Translations under genes and position numbers: made by a program
The notes under the pieces: generated by a model
The model's input: only the letters and a program-made list of their open reading frames with translations
The model's database searches: none
What the model was told of the DNA's origin: nothing
Assembly: GCA_024280065.1 (NCBI GenBank)
Contig: JAJRQX010000125.1
Span: forward strand, 1 to 5,548
Direction: 5' to 3'
DNA: 5,548 bases
From: Aquificota bacterium
GTDB taxonomy: Bacteria > Aquificota > Aquificia > Aquificales > Aquificaceae
Shown: piece by piece, positions 1 to 5,548 of the stretch
Layout of the letters: each line of letters starts with the position of its first letter
Position numbering within the stretch: position 1 is the first letter of the stretch

Positions 1-1
1 A

Positions 2-403
2 GAGGGCGGTAAGGACAGGAACTTCAAAGAGAGGGATCTGGTTGTGTCCAGGAGTGAGGTTGTGGGGTTCATAGAGGCCGTGTTCGGTTCCACAAGCAGG
101 GTGGTAACGCCCCTGAACGCCAGGTTTTCATCAACGGTTGTCATAGCGGGCAGGAGAAAGAGGTACATCTACAGAGGGGGGTATCCCGCGGGGGACCTCC
201 TCCACGTTAAGGTAGATGACCCTGTAAGCGTAGGGGACAGGGTGGTCCTGATAGATACGGAGGGGAGGATACCTCCCTTCCTATTAGGAGTTGTGGACCA
301 GGTTAGGAGAGGGAAGGACCCCTTTTTCAAGGAGGTCAAGGTAAAACCTTCGGTAGACCCGAGGGAGCTTGAGTACATCTTCGTTATAAGGAGGAAGGAT
401 TGA
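2..403 (+). CDS. mreC: Rod shape-determining protein MreC, C-terminal part (5' end outside window)
   Basis: MreC is a bitopic inner-membrane protein whose periplasmic part scaffolds the Rod complex and activates PBP2 for side-wall peptidoglycan synthesis. Only the last 133 codons are visible. The frame is open to the left edge, so the GTG at 44 is an internal Val and not the start. The visible part matches the MreC beta-domain: a stretch ending in DLVVSRSEVVGFIEAVFG, then a 'VxVGDRVVLIDTEGRIPPFLLGVVDQV' type segment resembling the family's 'VGD.VvTSGlgGifP.GipVG.V', then the end 'EVKVKPSVDPRELEYIFVI' typical of the family C-terminus. The family's usual TSGLGG is replaced by LIDTEGR, so the sequence is divergent. 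The N-terminal membrane anchor and coiled coil must lie upstream. The TGA stop overlaps the mreD start by 4 nt, and mreD and mrdA follow, which strongly supports the call. Confidence 0.9.
   Translation, partial: EGGKDRNFKERDLVVSRSEVVGFIEAVFGSTSRVVTPLNARFSSTVVIAGRRKRYIYRGGYPAGDLLHVKVDDPVSVGDRVVLIDTEGRIPPFLLGVVDQVRRGKDPFFKEVKVKPSVDPRELEYIFVIRRKD
388..394 (+). promoter_or_regulatory. Ribosome binding site for mreD
   Basis: AAGGAGG lies inside the last codons of mreC, 5 nt before the TTG at 400. It is a near-perfect Shine-Dalgarno sequence at normal spacing. It supports the uncommon TTG start of mreD over any later codon. Confidence 0.75.
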
Positions 404-849
404 GGTTCCTGGGCCTGCTGGTCCTCCTCGTGTTTCTCCAGACCTCCTTCCTTCAGGTCTTCTTCTCTCCGGGCTTTATAGCCCCCGACCTGATCCTCAT
501 AGCCCTCCTCTCAAGGGCATACGTAAAGGGCAGGGAGACGGTTCTGTGGGCTATTTTTGGCGGCACTGTTCTGGACATAATGACGGACACCCTTGGCCTT
601 AACGTAGCCCTTGAGACCTTGGCGGTCTACCTTTTCGTCCTTATGAACGAGAAGGTCTTTTTCAGGACATGGCTGACATACCTGACGGGTATGGCTGTCT
701 GTCTGGTCCTTAAGAAAGTTCTCTCACTCGGTGTTATGGGCGTGAAGTTCTCTTTCTCCTTCTCGTTGGCTTCCCTGGTCACAGCCCTTTTGGTTGAGGT
801 CCTGATATCGGCTGTGATTTACTTTACATACCTTAAAAGGATGGAATGA
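400..849 (+). CDS. mreD: Rod shape-determining protein MreD
   Basis: MreD is a polytopic inner-membrane partner of MreC in the Rod (elongasome) complex; its exact biochemical role is less clear than that of MreC. The 149-aa product is short and very hydrophobic, close to the usual MreD length of about 160. I see about five to six membrane segments, roughly residues 3-22, 28-40, 46-62, 67-83, 90-106 and 119-143. The family-like part is 'APDLILIALLSRAYVKGRETVLWAIFGGTVLDIMTDTLGLN' in content (residues about 28-68): a Pro-Asp at the start of a helix, a short charged loop, then a G-x-x-x-D helix and a 'GLN' turn. MreD sequences are poorly conserved, so the call rests on this pattern plus its place between mreC and mrdA. 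The start is TTG, chosen for the strong ribosome binding site at 388-394 and the TTGA overlap with the mreC stop. The end overlaps mrdA by ATGA, suggesting translational coupling on both sides. Confidence 0.88.
   Translation: MRFLGLLVLLVFLQTSFLQVFFSPGFIAPDLILIALLSRAYVKGRETVLWAIFGGTVLDIMTDTLGLNVALETLAVYLFVLMNEKVFFRTWLTYLTGMAVCLVLKKVLSLGVMGVKFSFSFSLASLVTALLVEVLISAVIYFTYLKRME
836..841 (+). promoter_or_regulatory. Weak ribosome binding site for mrdA
   Basis: AAAGGA sits 4 nt before the ATG at 846, within the last codons of mreD. It is weaker than the mreD site, so mrdA translation probably depends partly on coupling through the ATGA stop/start overlap. Confidence 0.45.
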
Positions 850-2615
850 GCAGAAGGAAGTTCTTGGTGTTTCTATCCCTGCTCGTGGGCATCTTCATGG
901 TGGTTATCGTCCGTCTCTTCCAGGTCCAGATAGTGAGGGGGGAAATGTACAGGAAGCTCTCAAGGAGGAACTACCTGAGGGTGAGGAACATATACCCTCC
1001 TCGGGGGGACATATACGACAGGAACGGGGTCAGGTTGGCCTACGATGAACCGAGATACATCCTCACCCTGGACCACATGAGGCTCTCAAGGGAGGAGTTC
1101 CGGACCGTCCAGGAAGGGCTGAAGGAGGTCTTCGGCGTAGACCTGAAGGAGATCCTTGAAAAGGAAGGTCACACCTCGGAGCCTGTAAGGATAAAGGAGG
1201 ACCTAACCGAGGAGGATATAGAGAGGTTCTACTCAAACAGCTACAGACTCCCCGGCGTCTTCATAGAGGTGGTTCCGAAGAGGGTGTATCCCTTCGGGAA
1301 GCTCGCCTGCCACATCTTAGGTTACGTGGGCTATCCTGACAGGAAGGATCTGGAAAGGTTAAAGGGGAGGATAGCTCCCAAGAGCCAGGTAGGTAAGGCG
1401 GGTATAGAGAGGAGCATGGATAAGGTGATCTTAGGGAAACTGGGGAAAGAGGAAGTGATGATAAACGCCCTCGGTAAGGTGGTAAGGACCTTAAGCAGGA
1501 AGGAGCCTGTTAAAGGAAAGTCCCTGGTTCTCACCATAGACGTAAGATTCCAGAGGATAGTGGAGGATGTCTTCTATGAGTCAGGACAGCCTGCGGGAGC
1601 CGTTGTCCTTATGAATGCAAAGACGGGTGAGATATTAGCCCTGGCGAGCTTTCCCGGATACGACCCAAACATGGTTTACAGGGACTGGAAAAAGATAACT
1701 AAGAATAAGCTAAAGCCCATGTTCAACAGGGCTACCGGAGGCAGGTATCCACCTGCCTCGGTCCTCAAGGTCCCTATCTCCTACGCCATACTTGAAACCA
1801 GGATAGGAACCGCCTGGGAGAGGATACTCTGCTCGGGGAGTTTCTACCTCGGTGACAGGAGGTTTTTCTGCTGGAACACATACGGCCACGGACCCGTTAA
1901 CCTCATAAAGGCCCTTCAGGACTCCTGTGATGTCTACTACTACCACTTCGGTTACGAGCTTGGGCCTTCAACCATAATCAGGTATGCGAGGAAGTTCGGT
2001 TACGGAGAGAGGATACCCCTTGAGATACCCGTAAGGAGGGGATTCCTCCCGACGCCCGAATGGAAGAGGAGGAGGTTCGGCCAGCCCTGGTATGACGGCG
2101 ACACTGTGAACCTGAGCATAGGTCAGGGCTACATCCTCTCAACCCTGATGGAGCAGACGCTGATGATGATGGCGATAGCCAACAACGGCGTCATATACAG
2201 ACCCACCCTTATCAGGGAGATAAGGGACCCTTCGGGTAAGGTGGTCTGGAGGAACAGAAGGAAGGTCTGGAAAGTAGTGAAGGGTCCCCCCGAATACTTC
2301 GCCATAATAAGGAGAGGTCTGAGGGAAGCGGTAAAGCGGGGAACGGGAGCAAGGGCATTCTCCACAATAGTGGATATAGCGGGCAAAACGGGGACGGCCC
2401 AGGTGGCTGTCCTGAGACGCGGCAGAAGGAAAAGGAGGCTCCCTTGGAGGCTCAGGGACCATGCCTGGTTCATAGGTTTCGCCCCTTACAGGGACCCCCT
2501 CTTTGTTATAGGTGTACTCGTAGAGCACGGAGAGTCAGGAGGGAGGACCGCAGCCCCCATAGCCAGGAGGATAATGGAGAGGATATACATGGCAGGTCTC
2601 AACAGGGAGATCTAA
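846..2615 (+). CDS. mrdA: Penicillin-binding protein 2 (peptidoglycan D,D-transpeptidase MrdA)
   Basis: Class B PBP that cross-links peptidoglycan for cell elongation, anchored in the inner membrane with its catalytic domain in the periplasm; it works with RodA, MreC and MreD. The 589-aa length is slightly below E. coli PBP2 (about 630). A short basic N-terminus is followed by one membrane helix (about 6-30) and the PBP-dimer start 'NYLRVRNIYPPRGDIYDRNG' (42-61). The pedestal domain runs to about 240 and the transpeptidase domain covers about 248-582. All three catalytic motifs are intact: S305-V-L-K308 in 'YPPASVLK', S360-C-D362, and K514-T-G516 in 'AGKTGTAQV'. The block 'PWYDGDTVNLSIGQGY' (414-429) is typical of PBP2 and argues against FtsI. 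Two things stand out: Cys329, Cys342, His348 and Cys361 between the first two motifs may bind zinc, and a very basic loop (524-538) follows KTG. The gene is coupled to mreD by ATGA, and its stop overlaps that of the opposing mqnD gene. No rodA or mreB lies in the window. Confidence 0.96.
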   Translation: MSRRKFLVFLSLLVGIFMVVIVRLFQVQIVRGEMYRKLSRRNYLRVRNIYPPRGDIYDRNGVRLAYDEPRYILTLDHMRLSREEFRTVQEGLKEVFGVDLKEILEKEGHTSEPVRIKEDLTEEDIERFYSNSYRLPGVFIEVVPKRVYPFGKLACHILGYVGYPDRKDLERLKGRIAPKSQVGKAGIERSMDKVILGKLGKEEVMINALGKVVRTLSRKEPVKGKSLVLTIDVRFQRIVEDVFYESGQPAGAVVLMNAKTGEILALASFPGYDPNMVYRDWKKITKNKLKPMFNRATGGRYPPASVLKVPISYAILETRIGTAWERILCSGSFYLGDRRFFCWNTYGHGPVNLIKALQDSCDVYYYHFGYELGPSTIIRYARKFGYGERIPLEIPVRRGFLPTPEWKRRRFGQPWYDGDTVNLSIGQGYILSTLMEQTLMMMAIANNGVIYRPTLIREIRDPSGKVVWRNRRKVWKVVKGPPEYFAIIRRGLREAVKRGTGARAFSTIVDIAGKTGTAQVAVLRRGRRKRRLPWRLRDHAWFIGFAPYRDPLFVIGVLVEHGESGGRTAAPIARRIMERIYMAGLNREI

Positions 2616-2620
2616 ATCTC
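2607..2620. repeat. Short inverted repeat centred on the overlapping convergent stops
   Basis: GAGAT and ATCTC (5 bp) flank a 4-nt CTAA loop, and the loop is exactly the 4 bases shared by the stop codons of mrdA and mqnD. Two more G-C pairs (2605-2606 with 2623-2624) could form across a 2-nt bulge. No T-run follows on either strand, so it does not meet the usual criteria for an intrinsic terminator. It could be a weak bidirectional transcript end or chance. It is the only hairpin-like element where terminators for both gene blocks would be expected. Confidence 0.35.
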
Positions 2621-3448
2621 GTCCGAGAAGATCACATCAGGTATATCCTTCTCTATTATCCCCCTCTCCCTTCCCATCCTGAGAAGGAGCCTCACCGCTT
2701 CCCTACCCTCTTCACCGTAGTCAAGGGTGTAGCGGTTAACGTACATCCGAACGAACCTTTCCGTTCTTTCCGGATCCTCCCTAAGGTCCCTCGCATAGTC
2801 TATGGCGTAGCTGAGGGCGTTCTCCTTCTCCTTGAGTGCAACTTCAACACTCCTCCTGATAAGCTCTTCTATCCTCCTGATAAGATCCCATCCTAAGTCT
2901 CTCCTCACCACGTTGCACCCTAAAGGCAGTGGGAGTCCGGTCTTCTCCTTCCACCACTCACCGAGGTCAAGGACTTTAAGTAGGCCCTTATCCCTGTAGG
3001 TAAGCTGTCCCTCGTGTATAACAAGCCCTGCATCCGCTCTTCCCTCAAGGACCTCCTCCATAACCCTGTCAAAGGGAACAACCAGGGGTTCAAACTCCGG
3101 TTCATAGAGCTTGAGGGTAAGGTAGGCGGTGGTTAGCGTGCCGGGAACCGCGATCCTCTTCCCCTTGAGGCTGTTCAGTGGCTCTGTGGTAACAAGAACG
3201 GGTCCGTATCCGTCCCCCACACTCCCGCCGCTCGGAAGAACGAGATACTTATCCGCGATGTAGGGGTACGCGTGGAAAGATACTGCGGAGACCTCGTATG
3301 TCCCCTTCAGGGCCTCCCTGTTCAGGGTCTCTATGTCAGCAAGAATGTGTTCTACCTCAAGTCCTCCTGTGTCCACAAGGCCCTTAACCAGAGGATAAAA
3401 CATGAAGGCATCGTCCGAGTCAGGGCTGTGAGCTACCCTTATCCTCAT
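2612..3448 (-). CDS. mqnD: 1,4-dihydroxy-6-naphthoate synthase (MqnD), futalosine menaquinone pathway
   Basis: MqnD converts cyclic de-hypoxanthine futalosine to 1,4-dihydroxy-6-naphthoate, a late cytoplasmic step in building the naphthoquinone ring by the futalosine route. The 278-aa protein has the two-lobed periplasmic-binding-protein-like fold of the MqnA/MqnD family and no signal peptide. MqnD-like blocks appear in order: 'AHSPDSDDAFMFYPLV' (6-21), 'SGGSVGDGYGPVLV' (73-86), 'IAVPGTLTTAYLTLKL' (99-114), 'DAGLVIHEGQLTYRDKGL' (139-156) and 'DLGEWWKEKTGLPLPLG' (161-177). His145 in the I-H-E motif matches the catalytic base reported for Thermus thermophilus MqnD; Ser57 and Thr107 also fall at positions I recall as ligand contacts there. 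The 'GCNVVRRDL' segment (177-185) has Cys where Gly is common. MqnA is less likely because its typical N-terminal motif is absent. The start is fixed: the in-frame pgpA stop lies two codons upstream. No Shine-Dalgarno sequence is visible. The neighbouring nuoEF genes use the quinone this pathway makes. Confidence 0.9.
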   Translation of the reverse strand: MRIRVAHSPDSDDAFMFYPLVKGLVDTGGLEVEHILADIETLNREALKGTYEVSAVSFHAYPYIADKYLVLPSGGSVGDGYGPVLVTTEPLNSLKGKRIAVPGTLTTAYLTLKLYEPEFEPLVVPFDRVMEEVLEGRADAGLVIHEGQLTYRDKGLLKVLDLGEWWKEKTGLPLPLGCNVVRRDLGWDLIRRIEELIRRSVEVALKEKENALSYAIDYARDLREDPERTERFVRMYVNRYTLDYGEEGREAVRLLLRMGRERGIIEKDIPDVIFSDEI

Positions 3449-3454
3449 GGTGGA

Positions 3455-3883
3455 TCATTCTAACAGCAGAAAAAGTAGAAAGGAGGTCATAAGACCCGCA
3501 ACAAGGTCGTCTAACATAACCCCTAAAGCTCCCGGAACCCTCTCAAAGAGGTTTACGGGGAATGGCTTAAATATGTCTATAACCCTGAATAGGATGAAAG
3601 CTCCAACAGCTGTCTTCGGTGAGAATTCAACCAAAAGGAAACAGGCGAGGAATCCCACCACCTCGTCTATGACCACCTGTTCAGGATCCGGGTCTCCCGT
3701 CCTCCTTATGACTTCAGCGGTTGAGAGAAGGCCGAGGACAAAAAGGACCGTTCCCGACACGACCAGAGTCCACAGGTTAAAGGAGACAAGATATGCCACA
3801 CCCACCCCCAAGAGTGTACCCAACGTACCAGGAGCGGGCAGCCTCCCCAAGTAGAACCCGGTGGCTATTATCTCGTATAACAT
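3455..3883 (-). CDS. pgpA: Phosphatidylglycerophosphatase A
   Basis: PgpA is an integral inner-membrane phosphatase that removes the phosphate from phosphatidylglycerophosphate to give phosphatidylglycerol. The 142-aa protein is shorter than E. coli PgpA (about 170) but carries all conserved blocks: 'ATGFYLGRLPAPGTLGTL' (7-24), 'DPDPEQVVIDEVVGF' (64-78), 'FRVIDIFKPFP' (99-109) and 'GALGVMLDDLVAG' (118-130). The acidic residues Asp64, Asp73, Glu74, Asp103, Asp125 and Asp126 are in the blocks thought to make the metal-dependent active site. Hydrophobic stretches at about 20-34, 38-54, 75-87, 91-100 and 126-141 suggest a compact multi-pass protein. The ATG overlaps the nuoF stop by one base (TGATG). 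The only purine-rich stretch, AGGGAG, ends 16 nt upstream, too far for a good ribosome binding site, so reinitiation after nuoF is likely. The TGA is 6 nt before mqnD, in the same frame. Confidence 0.93.
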   Translation of the reverse strand: MLYEIIATGFYLGRLPAPGTLGTLLGVGVAYLVSFNLWTLVVSGTVLFVLGLLSTAEVIRRTGDPDPEQVVIDEVVGFLACFLLVEFSPKTAVGAFILFRVIDIFKPFPVNLFERVPGALGVMLDDLVAGLMTSFLLFLLLE

Positions 3884-5160
3884 CAGACTGTCTTTAACGC
3901 TCCCTTTCTATATCTCTCAAACTCCTCAGGAAACTTCTCCATAGCCTGTCTTATGAGCCTCCCCGCCACAGCCCCGAGACCGCATATGGATGTGGGCTGT
4001 ATGTATCTGTTCACGAAGAGGAACCCCTCCCAGTCCCTCTCGTCCGCCTCCCCCCTGTAGATCTTCTCAAGGAGGTGGGCCTGCTCGTAGCAACCCACCC
4101 TGCAGGGCGTGCACTGACCGCAGGTCTCATGTTCATAAAACTCCGCTATCTTGAGACAGGCCTCCACTATGTCGTCGTCCTCAGTTAAGACTATGACCGT
4201 GCCCGTCCCCCCGAAGCCGAAGGGTGAGTAGTCCATTGGCATGTCAAGCTCCTCCGCGGAGAAGCAGTCCAGGGCTCCCGAGAAGACCGCCTTCACCTTC
4301 CTGTTGCCGAGGGTCCCGCCCGCATACTTGAATATCACCTCCCTCAGGGTGGTGTTCATGGGAAGCTCGTAAACTCCGGGTTTCTTCACCTTACCGCTCA
4401 CAGGGAAGAGCTTGGGTCCAGCATAGTCGCTCGGGCCTATGTACCTGTACTCCTCCCAACCGAGGTTTATTATGAAGGGGACGTTGCAGATAGTCTCCAC
4501 GTTGTTCACAACTGTAGGCCTTCCCCACAACCCTACCTGAACAGGATAGGGAGGCTTCAACCTGGGATGGCCCCTCTTACCCTCAAGGGACTCTATCAGG
4601 GCGGTTTCCTCACCGCAGATGTACGCCCCTGCTCCCCTCGCAACGTATATCTCAAGGTCAAAGCCTGAGCCCAGTATGTTTTTACCGAGGAAGCCCTTCT
4701 TCCTGGCCTCCTCTATGGCGTCCCTCAAGATGTAGTAGCCCGCGGTATACTCTCCCCTTATGTATATAAATGCGGTGTTCGCACCTATCGCATAGGAGGA
4801 GATTATGATCCCCTCTATGAGGAGGTGAGGGTCTCTCTCTATAAGGATCCTGTCCTTGAATGTACCGGGTTCGGACTCGTCCGCGTTGCAGATGAAGTAT
4901 CTGGGAGGCGGGTTCTGGACGGCGAACCTCCATTTCTTACCCGTGGGGAAGCCAGCTCCACCTCTTCCCCTTAAGGTGCTTTTGTCTACCCAGTCTATTA
5001 TCTCCTCGGGGGACATGTTCAGAGCCTTCTCAAGTGCCTGGTAGCCACCGTCCTTGAGGTAGTCCTCTATTGTGTGCACTCTGGGCTTTTTTGCCCTCCT
5101 CAGCAGCATGTTTAAAGTTGTATCCGCGTATATCTCAGGTATAGCGGGATAAGATCTCAT
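3883..5160 (-). CDS. nuoF: NADH-quinone oxidoreductase subunit F (NADH- and FMN-binding)
   Basis: NuoF is the NADH dehydrogenase module of respiratory complex I. It binds NADH and FMN, takes the hydride, and passes electrons through its [4Fe-4S] cluster N3; it sits at the cytoplasmic tip. I place the start at the ATG at 5160 (425 aa) because AGGAGG lies 6 nt upstream and MRSYPAIP matches the remembered start of Aquifex NuoF; the TTG at 5181 has no such site. Motifs: FMN loop GRGGAGFPTG (65-74); 'CNADESEPGTFKDR' (91-104) with Glu95; NADH-binding 'GAGAYICGEETAL' (176-188) with Glu185; the N3 ligands Cys347, Cys350 and Cys353 in 'TCGQCTPCRVGC', with Cys393 in 'TSICGLG'. Length is normal for the family. 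It overlaps nuoE by 26 nt and pgpA by 1 nt. nuoG does not follow here, so the next subunit must be encoded elsewhere. The start choice is the only real uncertainty. Confidence 0.97.
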   Translation of the reverse strand: MRSYPAIPEIYADTTLNMLLRRAKKPRVHTIEDYLKDGGYQALEKALNMSPEEIIDWVDKSTLRGRGGAGFPTGKKWRFAVQNPPPRYFICNADESEPGTFKDRILIERDPHLLIEGIIISSYAIGANTAFIYIRGEYTAGYYILRDAIEEARKKGFLGKNILGSGFDLEIYVARGAGAYICGEETALIESLEGKRGHPRLKPPYPVQVGLWGRPTVVNNVETICNVPFIINLGWEEYRYIGPSDYAGPKLFPVSGKVKKPGVYELPMNTTLREVIFKYAGGTLGNRKVKAVFSGALDCFSAEELDMPMDYSPFGFGGTGTVIVLTEDDDIVEACLKIAEFYEHETCGQCTPCRVGCYEQAHLLEKIYRGEADERDWEGFLFVNRYIQPTSICGLGAVAGRLIRQAMEKFPEEFERYRKGALKTV

Positions 5161-5548
5161 TGAGCTCCTCCTCTCCTTCAAATTTGTAAGTGTCCTCGTT
5201 GATCATAAATATGGGCGCTTCCGAACACGCACCGAGGCACTGAACCGGGACTATCTTGAACTTACCGTCGGGTGTGACCTCTCCCGGCTTTATCTTCAGT
5301 ATCCTCTCAAGGGCTTGAAGTAACTTCTGCTTTCCGAGGAAGTGGCAGACTATACTTACACAGACCCTTATCCTGTACTTTGCGGGTGTTTTGTCATCAA
5401 ACATATCGTAGAAGGCGAGGACCTGTTCCACGTGGTTTAAGGGAAGACCGAGAAGGTCCGCCAGGGGTCTTAACGTCTCCCTCGGGACGTAGCCGTAGTG
5501 GTTCTGTATCTCGTGAAGGCACATCAGGATCGCCTGCTCCTTCCTCGG
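5135..5548 (-). CDS. nuoE: NADH-quinone oxidoreductase subunit E ([2Fe-2S] subunit), 5' end outside window
   Basis: NuoE carries the off-path [2Fe-2S] cluster N1a of complex I and forms the NADH dehydrogenase tip with NuoF. The frame is open to the right edge: eight codons (PRKEQAIL) precede the ATG at 5524, and together with 'MCLHEIQNHYGYVP' they match the helical N-terminal domain of the family. That ATG is therefore internal, and I estimate a few tens of residues are missing. The visible 137 residues contain the thioredoxin-like domain with all four cluster ligands: C-x4-C at residues 55 and 60 counted from the internal Met, and C-x3-C at 96 and 100 in 'VQCLGACSEAP'. The end 'LNEILSRYT' resembles Aquifex NuoE as I remember it. 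Its last 26 nt overlap nuoF, and it holds the nuoF ribosome binding site. It is upstream of nuoF, the standard order. Confidence 0.96.
   Translation of the reverse strand, partial: PRKEQAILMCLHEIQNHYGYVPRETLRPLADLLGLPLNHVEQVLAFYDMFDDKTPAKYRIRVCVSIVCHFLGKQKLLQALERILKIKPGEVTPDGKFKIVPVQCLGACSEAPIFMINEDTYKFEGEEELNEILSRYT
5167..5172 (-). promoter_or_regulatory. Ribosome binding site for nuoF, inside nuoE
   Basis: On the minus strand AGGAGG lies 6 nt before the ATG at 5160. It is embedded in the Glu codons of the nuoE C-terminus (GEEEL). It decides the nuoF start in favour of 5160 over the upstream TTG at 5181. Confidence 0.75.

Noticed and set aside
44..46. GTG as the start of a 119-aa gene
   Set aside because: The frame is open to the left edge and the upstream residues (ending RDLV) continue the MreC domain; it is an internal Val codon of a gene cut by the window.
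2129..2528. Two long minus-strand open frames within mrdA
   Set aside because: They are antisense to the SIGQGY-KTG part of PBP2; long shadow frames are expected with few stop codons, and no family motif or ribosome binding site supports them.
2444..2896. Plus-strand open frame of 150 codons crossing the convergent junction
   Set aside because: It lies out of frame over the mrdA end and antisense to mqnD, has a low-complexity Arg/Pro-rich product and resembles no family; both underlying genes have clear motifs.
3447..3854. Plus-strand open frame of 135 codons opposite pgpA
   Set aside because: The product is Ser/Thr/Arg/Pro-rich without recognisable domains, while the minus strand encodes a full PgpA with all conserved blocks.
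3884..3905. AGGGAG upstream of pgpA as its ribosome binding site
   Set aside because: It ends 16 nt from the ATG, beyond normal spacing; the TGATG overlap with nuoF explains translation better.
4252..4261. Perfect 10-bp palindrome CTCCGCGGAG
   Set aside because: It lies in the middle of nuoF, encodes part of an ordinary SAEEL segment, and is not near a start, stop or promoter; probably chance.
5158..5182. TTG at 5181 as the nuoF start
   Set aside because: No Shine-Dalgarno sequence precedes it, and it would add seven residues before the family-like MRSYPAIP terminus.

Overview
The window looks like chromosomal DNA from a thermophilic bacterium of the Aquificaceae (the Aquifex / Hydrogenobacter / Thermocrinis / Hydrogenivirga group). 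As far as I recall the family, NuoF and NuoE read almost like the Aquifex aeolicus proteins, including the MRSYPAIP start of NuoF. Codon use also fits a thermophile: Arg is mostly AGG/AGA, Ile is often ATA, and charged residues are abundant. G+C looks like about half by eye, higher than I remember for A. aeolicus, so I do not name a genus.

Layout: two gene blocks converge at about 2613. On the plus strand (1-2615) lies an elongasome block: the C-terminal part of mreC (5' end outside the window), mreD and mrdA (PBP2). On the minus strand, from the right edge leftwards (5548-2612), lie nuoE (5' end outside the window), nuoF, pgpA and mqnD. Every junction is an overlap of 1 to 26 nt, except a 6-nt gap between pgpA and mqnD. 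The window is therefore essentially all coding. There is no gene-free stretch, no RNA gene, no mobile element, no CRISPR array and no obvious promoter or canonical intrinsic terminator.

How the genes work together: MreC and MreD are scaffold and membrane parts of the Rod complex, and PBP2 is its peptidoglycan transpeptidase, so the left block serves side-wall growth. In the right block, NuoE and NuoF form the NADH-oxidising tip of complex I. MqnD is a late enzyme of the futalosine route to the naphthoquinone that complex I would reduce. PgpA makes phosphatidylglycerol for the membrane. The right block thus reads as a membrane-energetics operon.

I found no undescribed system. The points most worth a second look are a possible Cys/Cys/His/Cys zinc site in PBP2, the 4-nt overlap of the two convergent stop codons inside a small inverted repeat, the in-frame pgpA-mqnD junction without a visible ribosome binding site, and the start of nuoF inside nuoE.
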